Assembly (NCBI GenBank): GCA_025200525.1
Contig: CM045762.1
Location: forward strand, 22,913,374 to 22,977,373
DNA from: Camellia lanceoleosa
Taxonomy: Eukaryota; Streptophyta; Magnoliopsida; Ericales; Theaceae
Length of the DNA stretch: 64,000 nt
Reading direction: 5' to 3'
Position 1 is the stretch's first letter, and each line of letters begins with the position of its first letter. The notes below the pieces were generated by a model. The model saw only the letters and a program-made list of their open reading frames with translations. It did no database searches and had not been told where the DNA came from. Position numbers and translations under genes: made by a program. Positions 34,088-46,018 of this stretch are shown here, piece by piece.

Positions 34088-34711
34088 ATGAATACATGCC
34101 CAACAAAAGCCTAGACTATTTTATATTTGGTTTGGCTCTCTGCAAAACTATAATACTATATGTAAGTGTACTGATTAGAAGTAATCTTATATGCATGTGT
34201 TCCAATAAGGATAAAAGATGCTTCATTCCTAAATTATCTCTGACTTTTGTTCTGAAACACTCTGTTATTGGATCCTTGAGAATCTTGAGGTACGGGTATC
34301 TTGAGGCGTAATCTAACTGTGAGTGTCTTGAGAAAGGAGAACAGAGAAATTTTGGGATAGAAGATCTTGTGTCTCGTACTGCTAATATTGTAGTGAATTA
34401 TTCAGGCGTGGAGACTCTATGAAGAAGGCAAGTCATTGGAATTTATTGATGAGGCTCTATAGGACTCATGCTACGAAATTGAAATGTTGTGATCAATCCA
34501 TGTGGGTCTTTTATGTGTGCAAGAGAGTCTAGAGGATAAGCCAAGCATGTCATTTGTAGTTCTGATGTTGGGTAGTGAAGCTGCATTGCCTCAAGCCAAA
34601 CAGCCTGGCTTCTTCACTACAAGAAATGTTCTTCAGACTATTTTTTTGTCAAGCAAGGAAGCAACAACCACGGGCAATGAAATCACCAATACTCTGTTAA
34701 GTGCTCGATAG

Positions 34712-35516
34712 AAATTATACCATCTACAAGGTGAAAGCTTAATCATTGTTTCTGGTTACAAGTTTACATGCACGATTCACCCAAAAGAAAAGTTTACATG
34801 CATGAAATTAAATCAAAAAGTATCAAGAACATGTACTCTTTTTTTGTATACAAATTTGGTTTTCATGTGTGCTTATCATTACTCTTTGTTTTATGTAACT
34901 AATTCCAGTTTGCCTACTCGTACATGTGAAAGGGAACATCATTTTGAGAATGAGCATGTGTATCCACAACTTAGCACCAAATCTTTGTTTATTTGTGAAT
35001 TTGCCAAGTGCAAACACATTACAATGTTATATACAATTGCTATTTGGGATTCAGATATATATATGTGAAACAACATTCAAAGGCTTCAAATAGTCAACAT
35101 GGGACAAGGAAAATCAACCAAACCAAACTAAGAAAAAGACATAGCTAGGTGAGATTGTAAGAGAAGAAAATAGGGCTTAACATTGTTCTTATACAAGATC
35201 TTTGAAGCCGGTTGCCAAGAAAGATAGCCAGCCTTAACATTGTGTTAATTTGCTAAACAGACTCACAAGTCTTGGACCATAACAATTAAACATCACCATG
35301 AATTGTCTTTTTGTCACGAAATTTTTTTCGCGTCAGAAGTGGTCATGTCAAAAATAGATTTGAACTGTTCATTTGTAAATCTATGAAAATGGACGATTTA
35401 GATTTATTTGTGGCATGATTACGTTATTGTCACGTGTGGCAGTGCGTAATTGTTTTTCCTACTGGATATATTGGGTAGTTTCTACAAACATAATAAATCA
35501 GAGATTTGGCACCTAT
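34712..35516. other. 3' flank of the kinase pseudogene, no gene seen
   Basis: AT-rich sequence after the last kinase stop. The short ORFs at 34802-35068 on both strands do not resemble known proteins. Confidence 0.6.
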
Positions 35517-35904
35517 CACTACAAAAAATTAAGGTTTTAGAGACTAAAATTTAGGGACAAAATTATTTTTTAGGGACCAAATATTTTTGTGCGAAAAGTA
35601 TTGTTATTATAGTTTTAGCATCGAAAATTGAATATTAGTAATGAATTATTATTCTTTTGGGACCAAATTTTTTGTCTAAAAAATAAACCATTTTGAGACC
35701 AAATTATTTTGTTCCTAAAAGTCTATTTATTAGTGACATTTTCAAAATTTTATCCCTAAAAGACTTGTTTTTGGCTTTTCGGGACGCCCTTTTAGCGACT
35801 ATCCTCACGACAATAGAAATTGGTCCCTAAATGTCTTTTGCAATAAAATTTTCACTTTTAGAGACCAAAAAATTTAGCCTCTAAAACTCTTATATGTTGT
35901 AGTA
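35517..35904. mobile_element. CACTA-type MITE, 388 bp, with TAT target duplication
   Basis: The left end is CACTACAAAAAATTAAGG, followed by TTTTAGAGACTAAA. The right end in reverse complement is TACTACAACATATAAGAG, followed by TTTTAGAGGCTAAA. The terminal G of the right end is mutated. Both ends are flanked by TAT (35514-35516 and 35905-35907), the 3 bp duplication expected for CACTA elements. The interior repeats TTTAGGGACC(A)AA and TTTTGGGACCAAA words in both orientations. No coding capacity. Confidence 0.85.
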
Positions 35905-38681
35905 TATTCATTAGCTAGTTTTGAAAATTAGAAAAGTGTATCTATATTGTTTCCCAGTAAACATGTCCAAATTCTCTTTATCTTCATTCATGAAATAAAT
36001 GTTATATATATGTATAAAACTTATTATATTTAGAAAGATAAATTACATTTATTTCTCTCAAAATTTGTGTTTGATCTTGTTCACTTCAGAATATTTTGGC
36101 TTGAAATTTGACTTATTTTTATTTGAAAAAAGAGAAATATTAGGGACACAAATTTTGAAAAAAGAGAAATAAGGGTATGAGTGGAATTTTGAAGTGTAAA
36201 GGGATTAAATACTTTTTTTTTTTTTTTTAAAAGGTAGCATAATTAAAAAGGGTGTTTTTGGCCAAAACCCTTTCCTTGGACCATTTTTGTGATGTAAAAA
36301 TTTTATTTGAGTTTTATTTAGTGACAATCTATTTATAAATGACTGTAGACTTTTACTTTGGCCAAAACTCCCTTATTTATTAGTAATTATAGTGACTACA
36401 GTGCTTAGTGTTGATGATGGTATTTTACAATTTAAAAATTAAAATTTTACAGTAATATTCACTGTAAATCAGAGTAAATTTTACTATGAGATAGAGAAAA
36501 AATTTATTATTGATGTTAATTTTGATGGTAAAATTATATTATATTTTTTTTTATAAAAGAATTTCATAACCAACATAAAAGTTGTTTGATAGTTATTGAT
36601 AAGAGAATTCTAAAAATACTATTTTTTTTAAAAAGAAACATTTAGATAAAAAGTTATATTATTTTAAAATTTAAAATATTAAATTACTCACTAAAAATAT
36701 TTTGGTAATAGTGATGTGTATTGGACTTTCAATGCTACCATGGTTAACCAGTCTAAACTAGAGGCCAAGCTATAATACACATTTCATTTTAAGCTTCTTT
36801 AGCTTTGTCTCATTTTCTTTTTGAATTCTATAATTTTCTTGTTATATTGTGTGTTTTTCAACAATTCTGGTGATGGTCTTTGCTGTTTTGTGGAATTGGT
36901 GATAGGTTGATCAATGGGTTTCCCTTCAAACACTCATGATCTTCAGTCAGTGTTAATGGATTGGTGTTATGGTTTTATTTGTCAAATTAGGCTTTTTAGT
37001 CTTCTATGCTTATAAAATTGGCTGGCTTTGGCTTGTTGTGTGATTCGCTTTGGGGAGAAGCATGATTTTTCTTCCACTTGTATGCCTGTTTTGACTTTGG
37101 TAAAGGCAGTGGAGAGAGAGATTAGAGAGAAGAGAACACAAGAGAGGGAATATATTGCTAGGGTTAAAATTGGTATTTTAAAATTGTTGGTCTTTTAAAT
37201 CAATAGAATCAAGTGATGCTCCTTTTATCTCTCTTATACATAATCTTGGGCAAGCCCCTAATTGAAGTTGCATATGATGAGATATCCAAAAATCTATGGT
37301 AATAAAGAAGTTGGCAGTGATAACAAACTTTAAAAACATGTTATTGTCCTCTAGTAGTTTTACACTTGAGAAACTAGACTATTTCCAATAAAAAATAAAA
37401 AATAAAAAATAAAGAAGGGAAAAGAAGAAGAAGCACCTAGTGTTGGATTTATTTTCTGGTGTGGCCCAGTAGCCTACATATCTTTTACATGTTTTATTTT
37501 ATTTAGACTTCATAACTAGATAAAACCAATATTTGAGATAAAGTTCAGTAATTAGAATTTTAAATATGGGATAATTACTCTTCTAAGATAAGAAGGAAAC
37601 CTTGATGGACAAGAATTTTTCTAATAGAGTTTATATGCCCTCTTCTCTCCTCTATATAAGGATGGGTGACTCCCCTTATATGATATGAGTATTTTTCCAT
37701 CACTCTAATTTGGCATTGTTGGCTTTTTTGGCTTTCGAAGGTTAATTATGTAATTTTAAGCGTGCCAGCAAGGATCAATAAGTCCTTACAGAATTTTTAA
37801 TTGCCAACTAATTATAAGACAATTGTGTTGAAGTTCTTTCAGCCTCAATGAAGAGAACTTTTACTGGTAGCTTGTTTAGGAGAAATTTATAAATCATATC
37901 AGATATATAATAATTTAGAAACTAAATTTCATTAAGCAAATGAAAACTTACAATGAAGTTATAATGACCCAGCCTCGAAGTTCACAGTAACAAACTACTT
38001 TGAAAAATACTCCTAGGAGATGAAGTGTAGTATAGGAATTGAAGTACAGAAAATGTAAAGAACTGGAAATGTAAAACTGGAAAGAAAAATGAAGTAAACA
38101 AACTGGTTTCTAGATCTTAGTCTAGGTCCCCTTCTTGTGGCCTTCTCTTCTATTTATACTTTCTGAAGGTAACATCGAAGTGGGCTTCTAACCGTCAAAA
38201 TACTCTTCCACTATCATTGGTTATGGCCCTGAACAATCTACTCCCACTATGCTTTCCTTGCCGTTGGGCTTCTCTCTTGAATTTGAATTTGAATCATGAG
38301 TAACCGTTGGGCCACGTCACCTCGCGCCCTTTAACTGCTTCCATGCTGTGCAGATCTATTATTACCAATATGAACTGTCACGTGTATGCTGCTGATTGGA
38401 GACTCGCCTTGACTTCCCAAATTACCCTTTACGAGCCACGTGTTAAGCTGCGATTGGCTTATACAAAATATATGGCCAAAATTACCTCCCGTACTAATAT
38501 ACCCAATACTTGGTGATATTAGTGGATTAGTGCACTTTGTCCACATCCTAGGATGTGCATGGACTTGGTTTATCTTAGAATTATAACCGCCTTCTTAGAA
38601 GTGAAGCACTGAACTTCATTAAATTCTTCCTTATGCTTTGAACCACTATCTGTGAATACGAAGAGACTGATACATCTTTAA
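35905..38681. other. Long AT-rich intergenic region, no gene seen
   Basis: Nearly 2.8 kb with poly-T (about 36210-36228) and (AAAAAT)n (37389-37412) tracts. No ORF resembles a known protein. Short ORFs at 38307-38546 overlap on both strands and look accidental. Confidence 0.55.
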
Positions 38682-39574
38682 TGGCTAATCAAGCCTTCTC
38701 TCACATTGATAGAGCATACGAGGAGGTATTGGACAATGATGACCAACCTCGAAAGAACCTTCATGCATTTATTGGCCACACTTATTTGTCCCCATTTATA
38801 CAAGTTATGAAAGCTTTTGCATTATACGAGCCTCTAGACTAAGCATGTGCACAAATAGATCTTGGAAGCTCTTCATCTGTTTCAAAACTCTCTGCATGGG
38901 ATGAAGCTACTTCATCTTCTTCTGGAAATACTGGCTGGGATACTTGGCCCACACCCACTCAACCTTAAACAAGAGAACGAATCCACCATCAATTTCCTGA
39001 ATTTGATGACCCTATTGCAATGCATCCCTTTATGCGCAGCTCTGTAATGTATCCATATGTTCCCTTCGATCGTCTTCGCAGTCTCGAAGATAACTTGCCT
39101 TCGGCATGGTATACTTCTACCTTGCCATCCAGAGTAGTGCAAAAGACCCCGCACCCCATTGAAGCTTTGGGAATCAGCCCTGCACTCTTAGCCAAGAAAG
39201 CAAAACTTTGCTCCTCTGATTGGCTAGAGTGTGTAAACGAGCCCCAGTTTCCACCCTTATTTAGAGGGGACCCAACTGCTCCTTTCCTGCCTCCTAATTC
39301 TAATTGGATCGAGGAATTAAAGCTCACTCTCTTCGAGAGCCAACATTTCACTTCCTACCAGGCTCTAGTTCCTCCAATTGCTTATCAGCAGTATAAAGCC
39401 CAAACTTTGCTTGATGCTTTCTCTCATTTATCTTTCGAGGTCCTTCGAGATGACATCCCTCACAAGAACTTTTCATGGGCTTATGACATTGTCTCTCGAA
39501 GCCACATCCTCAACCATGTGGCCCAGGCAGAACTTCATACTTTCTTGGATCAACTTCCTCTCTTACTCAACTAG
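38682..39574 (+). pseudogene. Decayed single-exon gene of unknown function
   Basis: From an ATG at 38682 one frame reads about 297 codons with only two internal stops (about 38838 and 38967), and codon composition looks protein-like throughout. The second half (from 39020) is open for 184 codons, with words such as YVPFDRLRSLEDNLPSAWY and PPLFRGDPTAPFLPPNSNW. A shifted frame from 39600 to about 39730 continues with an acidic coiled-coil-like tail (AENLLEEYEDFKN). I do not recognise the family. It lies 1.2 kb upstream of a PMD pseudogene on the same strand, so it may be another ORF of the same mobile element. The two stops make it a pseudogene. Confidence 0.5.
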
Positions 39575-39731
39575 CACAAAAAATGCTTCTGCCAGTAGTG
39601 AGCCCTGGAAGAGCTCTCTACTGCTCACATTCAAGCTCAGTACGAGGCAGAGAATCTTCTTGAAGAGTATGAAGACTTCAAGAATCATGGCTTAGAGTAT
39701 GGAAAAGATGCCAATGAAGAAGATACCAACA

Positions 39732-40841
39732 TGGGTAATACGCACGAGAGGGGGAGGGGGGAATGGATGAAGTGAAGAGAGCTTTCAAGCAAATAGAATT
39801 CGAAATGAAGGCTCGGCAACTCTTTTTCCAAATAAGGGCTCATCAATTAGATAAGACAAATTTAGATAGGATAGAAGAAAGGCTAGAAAAGGAATATGTA
39901 TTTATTGAATTTTCACGATCTTGTGACTTTGTCCATTCCATACTTTTATGAAATTGAAAATGTAGCCAAGTAGGTTTTCTCAATGTAAATATTTATATAT
40001 TAATAAAATTGGGTTTTCCGTATTTCAATTTACATGATCTGGTTTTATATTCCAATTATATGGTAAATCCAATTTGTGCAAACAATAGTTTTGACTTAAC
40101 CAATCTTGTTTCGAAGCTTGGTTTAAGTGTTTCGAAGCATGTAATTTCTCTTAAGAATGACAACATTTGCCTTCAAAGGCTCTTATCTTAGCAAAAAAGT
40201 GCAAGACGGTGCTTTTATGCATAGATAAGTCCTTTGGTCTTTGAACTTTCCACATTGCTTGACCAAGTACCAGCTTCATAGTGCTCTTTTTTTCTTTTTC
40301 TTTTTTTGTGTGCCAAAAGATCAGGCAAGAACCATATTCTAATCATAGAACATTACAAAGACTCCTTTGAAGGAAATTTCCTTTTGTGGAAAGCCTAAAA
40401 GAATACCCTCCAAACCTTCGAAGCAAACCAACTCTAACTATACTTGAGTTTAAGGGATAAAATTGGCTTAGAAGCCAATTGCCTGCTTTCGAGGCCGAGC
40501 TGAGTATTTAAAAACTAGCTTCAAAGCCAACTCCCTGTTTTCAAAACCAAGCTAAGTATTTTAAAATATGTTTCCCTCCTTCATAGGTTTCCACTTGATG
40601 TTTTGGAGATAGTTCTCTTTTTTAAAGTAAAAAGCATTAATCACACACATGGGTCAAATTTGGGTTTATTTGACCCGTTATATTAAGTGGGTAATTTTGG
40701 ACATAAAGGTTTAAAACTCTATCTTCTTGAGCTTTACCTACACACTTGTCCAAAATTTCCTTTTCACTACTATTGCTCCCAATTGCAACTTCTTACCCTT
40801 TTCATACTTACTTTCCTCATTCCCCTTTCAACCGTTCATTG
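39732..40841. other. Intergenic sequence between two decayed genes
   Basis: AT-rich, with repeated words such as TTCGAAGC and GAAGCCAA near 40110-40550. The 62-codon ORF at 39763-39951 is Lys/Glu-rich and could be a piece of the upstream pseudogene. Nothing else is seen. Confidence 0.5.
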
Positions 40842-43541
40842 ATGGCCTCTTCGTCTTCAAAAGTACCAATCGTCAAGTATGTGAGCCCGTCTGTGGCTTT
40901 GAGAAGGTGTATCAACAAAGAGTGCGACAAATACAAAGCTGGCGAACGAAGCGCCATTGATGGACGTAACTTTATCCCTTGTCACCATGCTCAAGGGGAG
41001 TTCGTCCTTGGCCCTATCTTCAGGGAAGCCCCACTTAGCTTCCTGCTCTGTATTCTCGTTTAGAGGATCATTGTCTTCTTTACGAGGGGGGCCTTGACTG
41101 GGGAAGCTGGAGGATGAACCGGCCTCATCGCTACTGGCCCAGATTGAGGCCAGAATGGGAGGAATGGTATTACCGAGTTGTTCCTTCTAGGAAGTTGGAC
41201 CTCCAAGAACTCTGTCTCCCCGACGCCTTTCGACTAGCCAGGTTTACCATTCTTGAATACCCTTTTCTTATACCTGTTGCACTTTGTTTTTGGAATCCAG
41301 CTTTCAATTTTATCCAATTTTGGTGTGGCATGATGGCCCCCACTATCCTTGATAGGTGCCATCTTTTAGGGTTATCACCCGTTGCTACCCCTTTTGGTCC
41401 AGACTACCCTGATCTTAAGGTCCCCTTTTCTATTCCCCTCTGAACTCTTCCTTTAGTGATTTTTTGAGTTCTAAAAATAAGAAAGAGGGCCCTATAATAG
41501 ATTGAGAGTTCTTTTCTTTTCTATTATACTAGCTTTGCAAATTTTTGTTTTGTACCTCTTCTTAGAGGATTATGCCTGAATTTGCCCCTCTTGCTAAGGC
41601 TCTTGCTTCATTGAAGAAAATAGCCTTAGCTCCTTATGTCCTGGGTCATGTATATAGAGTCGGTTCCCAATTCTATGAGAGGCCCATGGATATTAACCAA
41701 GGAGGCCCATTCTGGGTACTTCAACTCTAGCTTTTTGCATACTTCACAGACTTACACTCCAAATATTTAAAATTCTTGGTGCAAGATCTTACTACCTATT
41801 GAGTGAAGTTTGCCAGGGTTTCCCTCTATCCCTCCAGTTTTGCCTTCTACTTTTCCTTTTTTTAACCAACTCCCAGGGCCAACATGGCTAAGAACCTTTC
41901 TGGCTGATAGGACCTGCTCCAGTCCTCAACACAGAGAGATGTGGGCTTCCACTCTAATCCCAAGGGAGCTTTTTTGTTAGCACCTTGAATCCTCGAGCCT
42001 ACAAATGCATATCTGAAGCCTATTGCCCTTCCCAATTTGCTAGGCAATTTAGGCTTTCTCAGGGGATTTATGTCCCTCTCTGCAACCATTTTAATCCAAA
42101 TCTTGCAACCAAAGAGCTGAAAGTGCAAAAAATCAGGTTAGACGAAGCAACCTCCAAGATGATACAAGATTTGATTGAATTTGAATTTTGTCCCTTCACT
42201 CCACAAGGCAATGCACTAAAGAGATATCAAAATTGGTGGACAGCCAACATGGAAGTGCACTTGGCCATTTCCCCCAAGGATCTACTAGTAGGGCTAGATG
42301 TACTTTCTCAAGCCAAGCCCAAGGAGATTAGGGGCGTTATCACCCCCTCCACTGCTCTTACTATCCCAATTCTTGCTTCTATTGCCTCATCTCCTCCTCC
42401 TAGGGTCACCAGGGCCACTTCGAAGAAGGGTATGTACTATGTCCCCTTTACTCCTTTCCTTTTATGATGTTTTGTCTATTTTACTCATAACTTCAATATT
42501 TGATGCAGGAGCTTTATTTGAGGCTTCTCCTCAAAGGGCTCAGGCTTTAAATATTCTCAAGGGCAAGCAGCAACAACAGAAGAAAAGAAAACTTTTACTT
42601 GACCCTAAAGAAGAGGTACCTGAAGCTTACTTAGGAGGGGAAGAGGAAGAAAAAGAAAAAGAAACACCATTACAAAGAAAGAAGAAGAAGACATTCTCTC
42701 TTACTGAGCTTATTGTGGACTCCACCCATGAGGCAACTACCAAAGCAGTGGAGAAAGAATAGTCCAAGGAGATTATTGTCTTCCAAAGGTTGGAGAAGAG
42801 GAGGCAACAACAACTGCTAAGAGAGGAAACTGCTGCTGCTGATGCACTACAAAAGGAAGCTGTAAGGAAGAGCAAGATTGTTGAGCATTATACCCTTCAC
42901 AGCTCTCCAATCACTACCTTTATAACCATTGAGGCTGGTAATTACTCTCAGTTCCTTTTACTAATTCCCTTTTTCAAGGCTTAGCACACATTTAACATGT
43001 TTCTGATTTCTGGAATGCAGCAGTAGACAGCCTACACCTTCCTTCTTCAACACTACCTTCCTCTACTTCACCTAGGGATGAGGGGCCCTTTTTGACTTCT
43101 GCAAAGCTGAGAGTAGCTTTAAAGGGAAAAGGGAAAGTCAACCCTGAAGTGCCAATGAGTGCAAAGCCTATCTAGTCAATATTTCCACTTTCTAGCTCTT
43201 CACTCTCCATGTCTTCTTCCTTTTTTCCCCTGAGGCCACGCATCTCATCTTCCCTTTCTCTTGGCCTTTTCAATTCCTTAAACTCGCCCCTGATCTCTAT
43301 TGCCTTAACTTTGCAGACCCCTCCTAGAGTCCTAGCTACCTCACTATCGCCTGAGAGAACCTCAATTGTCACTTCTCTAGTGGCAGCTGGTACTTCCAAG
43401 GATGACATTGGCAGCTCACCCATTTCTTTCCTACCATCCAGCTCCAGTCCCTTATCTTTTGACTTATTGGTAGCCAAGACCATAGACACTGCTGGGGAAT
43501 TGTCACGACACAAATCCACCCCTATAGGTTTAGCGTCGTAA
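40842..43541 (+). pseudogene. Plant mobile domain (PMD) gene, broken
   Basis: A start at 40842 (MASSSSKVPIVKYVSPSVAL) is followed, across frame changes, by 41114-41443 with WEEWYYRVVPSRKLDLQELC and FIQFWCGMMAPTILDRCHLL. Next come about 41570-41760 (a stretch like FWVLQLXLFAYFTDLHSKY) and 41985-42440 with YCPSQFARQFRLSQGIYVPL and a Trp-Trp pair (RYQNWWTANMEVHLA). This order resembles the aminotransferase-like plant mobile domain found in MAIN/MAIL1 relatives and in transposons. The C-terminal part (42490-43540) is low complexity: Lys/Glu-rich, then Ser/Pro-rich. At least three frameshifts or stops occur. Some gaps could be introns (for example about 42450-42500). Family assignment is moderate. 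Confidence 0.55.
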
Positions 43542-44098
43542 CCAGCCAGTAATCCGAAGATTACCTATGGCCTCAAAGACAAAATTTAAAATATTTAAAT
43601 GTAATTGGAGCCTGAAACAGAAGCAAAACAAAAATAAAAATGTCCATTGAGCTACTCGTACATGATTAACTATAGTAATTAAAACATTTTTGATATACTT
43701 TTATAGATACATGCATGAAGACATATCTTATAACATATCTCACACACTTCATGAAGGACTTTTAACAAAATACAAAGACCAACTCAAGCCTGACAAAATA
43801 AAATAAAGCCTTTACACAAAGGTACTTCTTGGGTGGCATGACAAAGAGGCAGACTCCAGGGCAAACTCTAATGTTGATCCTTCAATTGCTCACCTACATA
43901 TATATATATATATAAAGAGTGAGCTAATGCCCAGTGAAAAATACCAAAGTAAAAAGGTTGTATGAATGAGATTCTTAATAAAGTAAATCACAATAATACA
44001 TTGTACATGTAAATCAAAATTAGAACGACTTCAAGTCCAATGTTTCCACATTCATATCTATGTGCATATTCATATTCATGATCATAATTACCTTTTCA

Positions 44099-44290
44099 TT
44101 CAAACGGTATTTAGCCCATTACATTCGTCTTCAATTGGCCTTTGGCCCATCACGATAATCAAACGGCCTTCGCCCATCATAATATTCAAATGGCCTTTGG
44201 CCCATCATAATATTCAAACGGCCTCTGACCCATCATAATATTCAAACAGCCTTTGGCCCATCATAATATTCAAACGGCCTTGGACCCAAA
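44099..44290. repeat. Minisatellite, about seven copies of a 28-30 bp unit
   Basis: The unit is AACGGCCTTTGGCCCATCATAATATTC. The first two copies are degenerate and the last five differ by single bases. Each unit carries the near-palindrome GGCCTTTGGCC. Confidence 0.92.
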
Positions 44291-44667
44291 TCATATTCTT
44301 CACAGAGCCTTATACAAAAATTAGGCATATAGAATACTAATTCAGAATTCAAATCAACAAATCCATGAAGCTTATACAGGGATAGCATTTGGAAAATAAC
44401 ATACTTGAAAGTATCTTTACTAAGATATTACTCACAGTGTTCAGATGCCTGGTTCACCCTTGTAGTTGATCTACATAATTCATAATACACATAGAAATCG
44501 GGTCACAATACAATTCATTCCGTTCTTTAATTCGTTTAATTCTCTTAGGCTCTTTCTAACTCTATAGTTCATTTATAATGCTCAGTACATGCCTAAAAGT
44601 GATTAGAAGTGAAAGAGAATGGAAATCGAAATATGAAACAACTTTTCATAATTTTTTGAAGCAGGGC

Positions 44668-44780
44668 CCTTCGCTCGAGCACAACATTGGTCGCTCGAGC
44701 AGACCCCTTGGTCTGCAAAAATAATGGCTGCTTGCATTCTACGCTCGAGTGACAACTTCTTCACTCGAGCGATGATGATG
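44668..44780. repeat. Cluster of four CGCTCGAGC-like motifs
   Basis: TTCGCTCGAGCAC, GTCGCTCGAGCAG, TACGCTCGAGTGA and TTCACTCGAGCGA occur within about 100 bp, all containing the palindrome CTCGAG. Confidence 0.7.
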
Positions 44781-45769
44781 AATTTTGGATTTTCCAGAAT
44801 GCTGTTTAAACTTCCAAACACATTACCAAGGCTGCAAATTCATGCATGACTCACTCGATTATGCAAAAACATTCCCAATTTCATATATTTAAAGTTAATT
44901 CCACTTATACTTCAAAATTCCATGATTTTAATTGAAATTTAAGCCTTGGATTTCATGTTTAAAAAAATAAAAATAAAAAAAATCATCTTTCAATTCTTTC
45001 TTTGTTTTATGAAACATAAAATTGAAGCTATAAAGCTCTTTCAAAAATGTTTGCATGTATGAAATTTAAATCAAAATCAACTAATTTTTTATTCTCAAAT
45101 ATAAATTATAATTTATTTCCACATTTATCGAAATTTAAATTTAATTTGTTTTCTTCATATCAAGCCTATTTTGAAACCCACAAATTCTAAAACATGAATT
45201 GATCTTCCAAATCTCTTAAAAATTCATTATGCATGTACAATTGAAATTCAATTTCATGTTAAGATAGCTAAATTCATACCCAAGGTGAATAATTTCTAAA
45301 TTAATTTCATAAATTTGAACCTAACTCCTTTACATGGATCAAATCTTCAATGAATCCTGTTGCATGTATTTATGGAACTCAATTCAAGAATAATTCTCAA
45401 AATTAAGCTCAAACTTAAAAAATTTTAAGAATCATAACTCATATTCTTCAACCTAACTTGTTTTTACATGCAAAACCCAATTTCTAAAGTGATTACACAC
45501 TTAAGGTGTACTTTGAAGAAATGCAAAAATATTCCAAGTATGGAAGCATGAAAGGCATGAAAGAAAGCAATAAGCATATATGAAGAGAAACATCCAAACA
45601 TTTAGAAAGAAAGGAAGGCATGCATTCACTCAAAGGAAACTTGTTCAAATGTTATACAAACAAGGCATTTCGGCTTGGCATAAAAGATTACTTGTTCAGT
45701 TACAAAAATGGCACTTCGGCCCAACAAAAGTGAAATGAACAAAAAGTAAAAGTAAAAGAATAAGATCCT

Positions 45770-46018
45770 AAGTATGGGCATCAGTGTCTGATTGCTCAAC
45801 CTCGGCTGTTGGCATTGTGTTGGCCTCGGTTGGCACTAAGGCTTCATTCTCTGTTGCTATCTTGGCATCTATCTCGAGCAGAGTCTGATCCAAACTCTTC
45901 TCGGCTGCCTAGACTTCGGCCTCAGATGTCACCTACTTAGCAGAGGCGCTTTTGGAGACCTCATCCTAATCATCTTGAGTCAAGTCTAGGACTTGCTCAT
46001 TCAGAGTAGGGTACTTGG
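45770..46018 (-). pseudogene. Remnant of an acidic protein C-terminus
   Basis: One minus-strand frame reads protein-like, acidic and Ala/Ser/Thr-rich sequence for about 80 codons (for example PTLNEQVLDLTQDD and LDQTLLEIDAKIATENEALV), with stops that each look like single substitutions. It ends near 45770 and is cut on its 5' side by the Tat LTR at 46019. It could be the tail of a mobile-element ORF. No family is recognised. Confidence 0.35.

Larger units (their letters stand above)
27497..34711 (+). pseudogene. S-domain (G-type lectin) receptor-like kinase pseudogene, split by a copia element
   Basis: Exon pieces are visible in order. About 27500-27660 encodes a transmembrane stretch (RLLLLGISLIVYLQKMKMR) in a shifted frame. 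After a GT-AG intron (27661-27760) comes the juxtamembrane and ATP-site region ([20 protein letters not shown], then GFGPVYK). From about 28522 come EIAVKRLSK with the catalytic Lys and [14 protein letters not shown]. Positions 34083-34135 continue with YEYMPNKSLDYFIF. From about 34409 to 34711 lies the C-terminal part ([46 protein letters not shown]). The extracellular half, catalytic loop and activation segment are absent, and stops such as those in DEAL*DSCYE show decay. In the family these proteins are plasma-membrane Ser/Thr kinases in recognition and defence. Confidence 0.88.
43542..45769. other. AT-rich non-coding region, possibly an unrecognised LTR or element tail
   Basis: Holds a (TA)n tract at 43899-43914, the minisatellite at 44099-44290 and CTCGAG motifs near 44670-44775. 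No ORF is supported. Words such as AAATTTAAATCAAAATCAA are frequent around 45060-45440. Confidence 0.5.
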
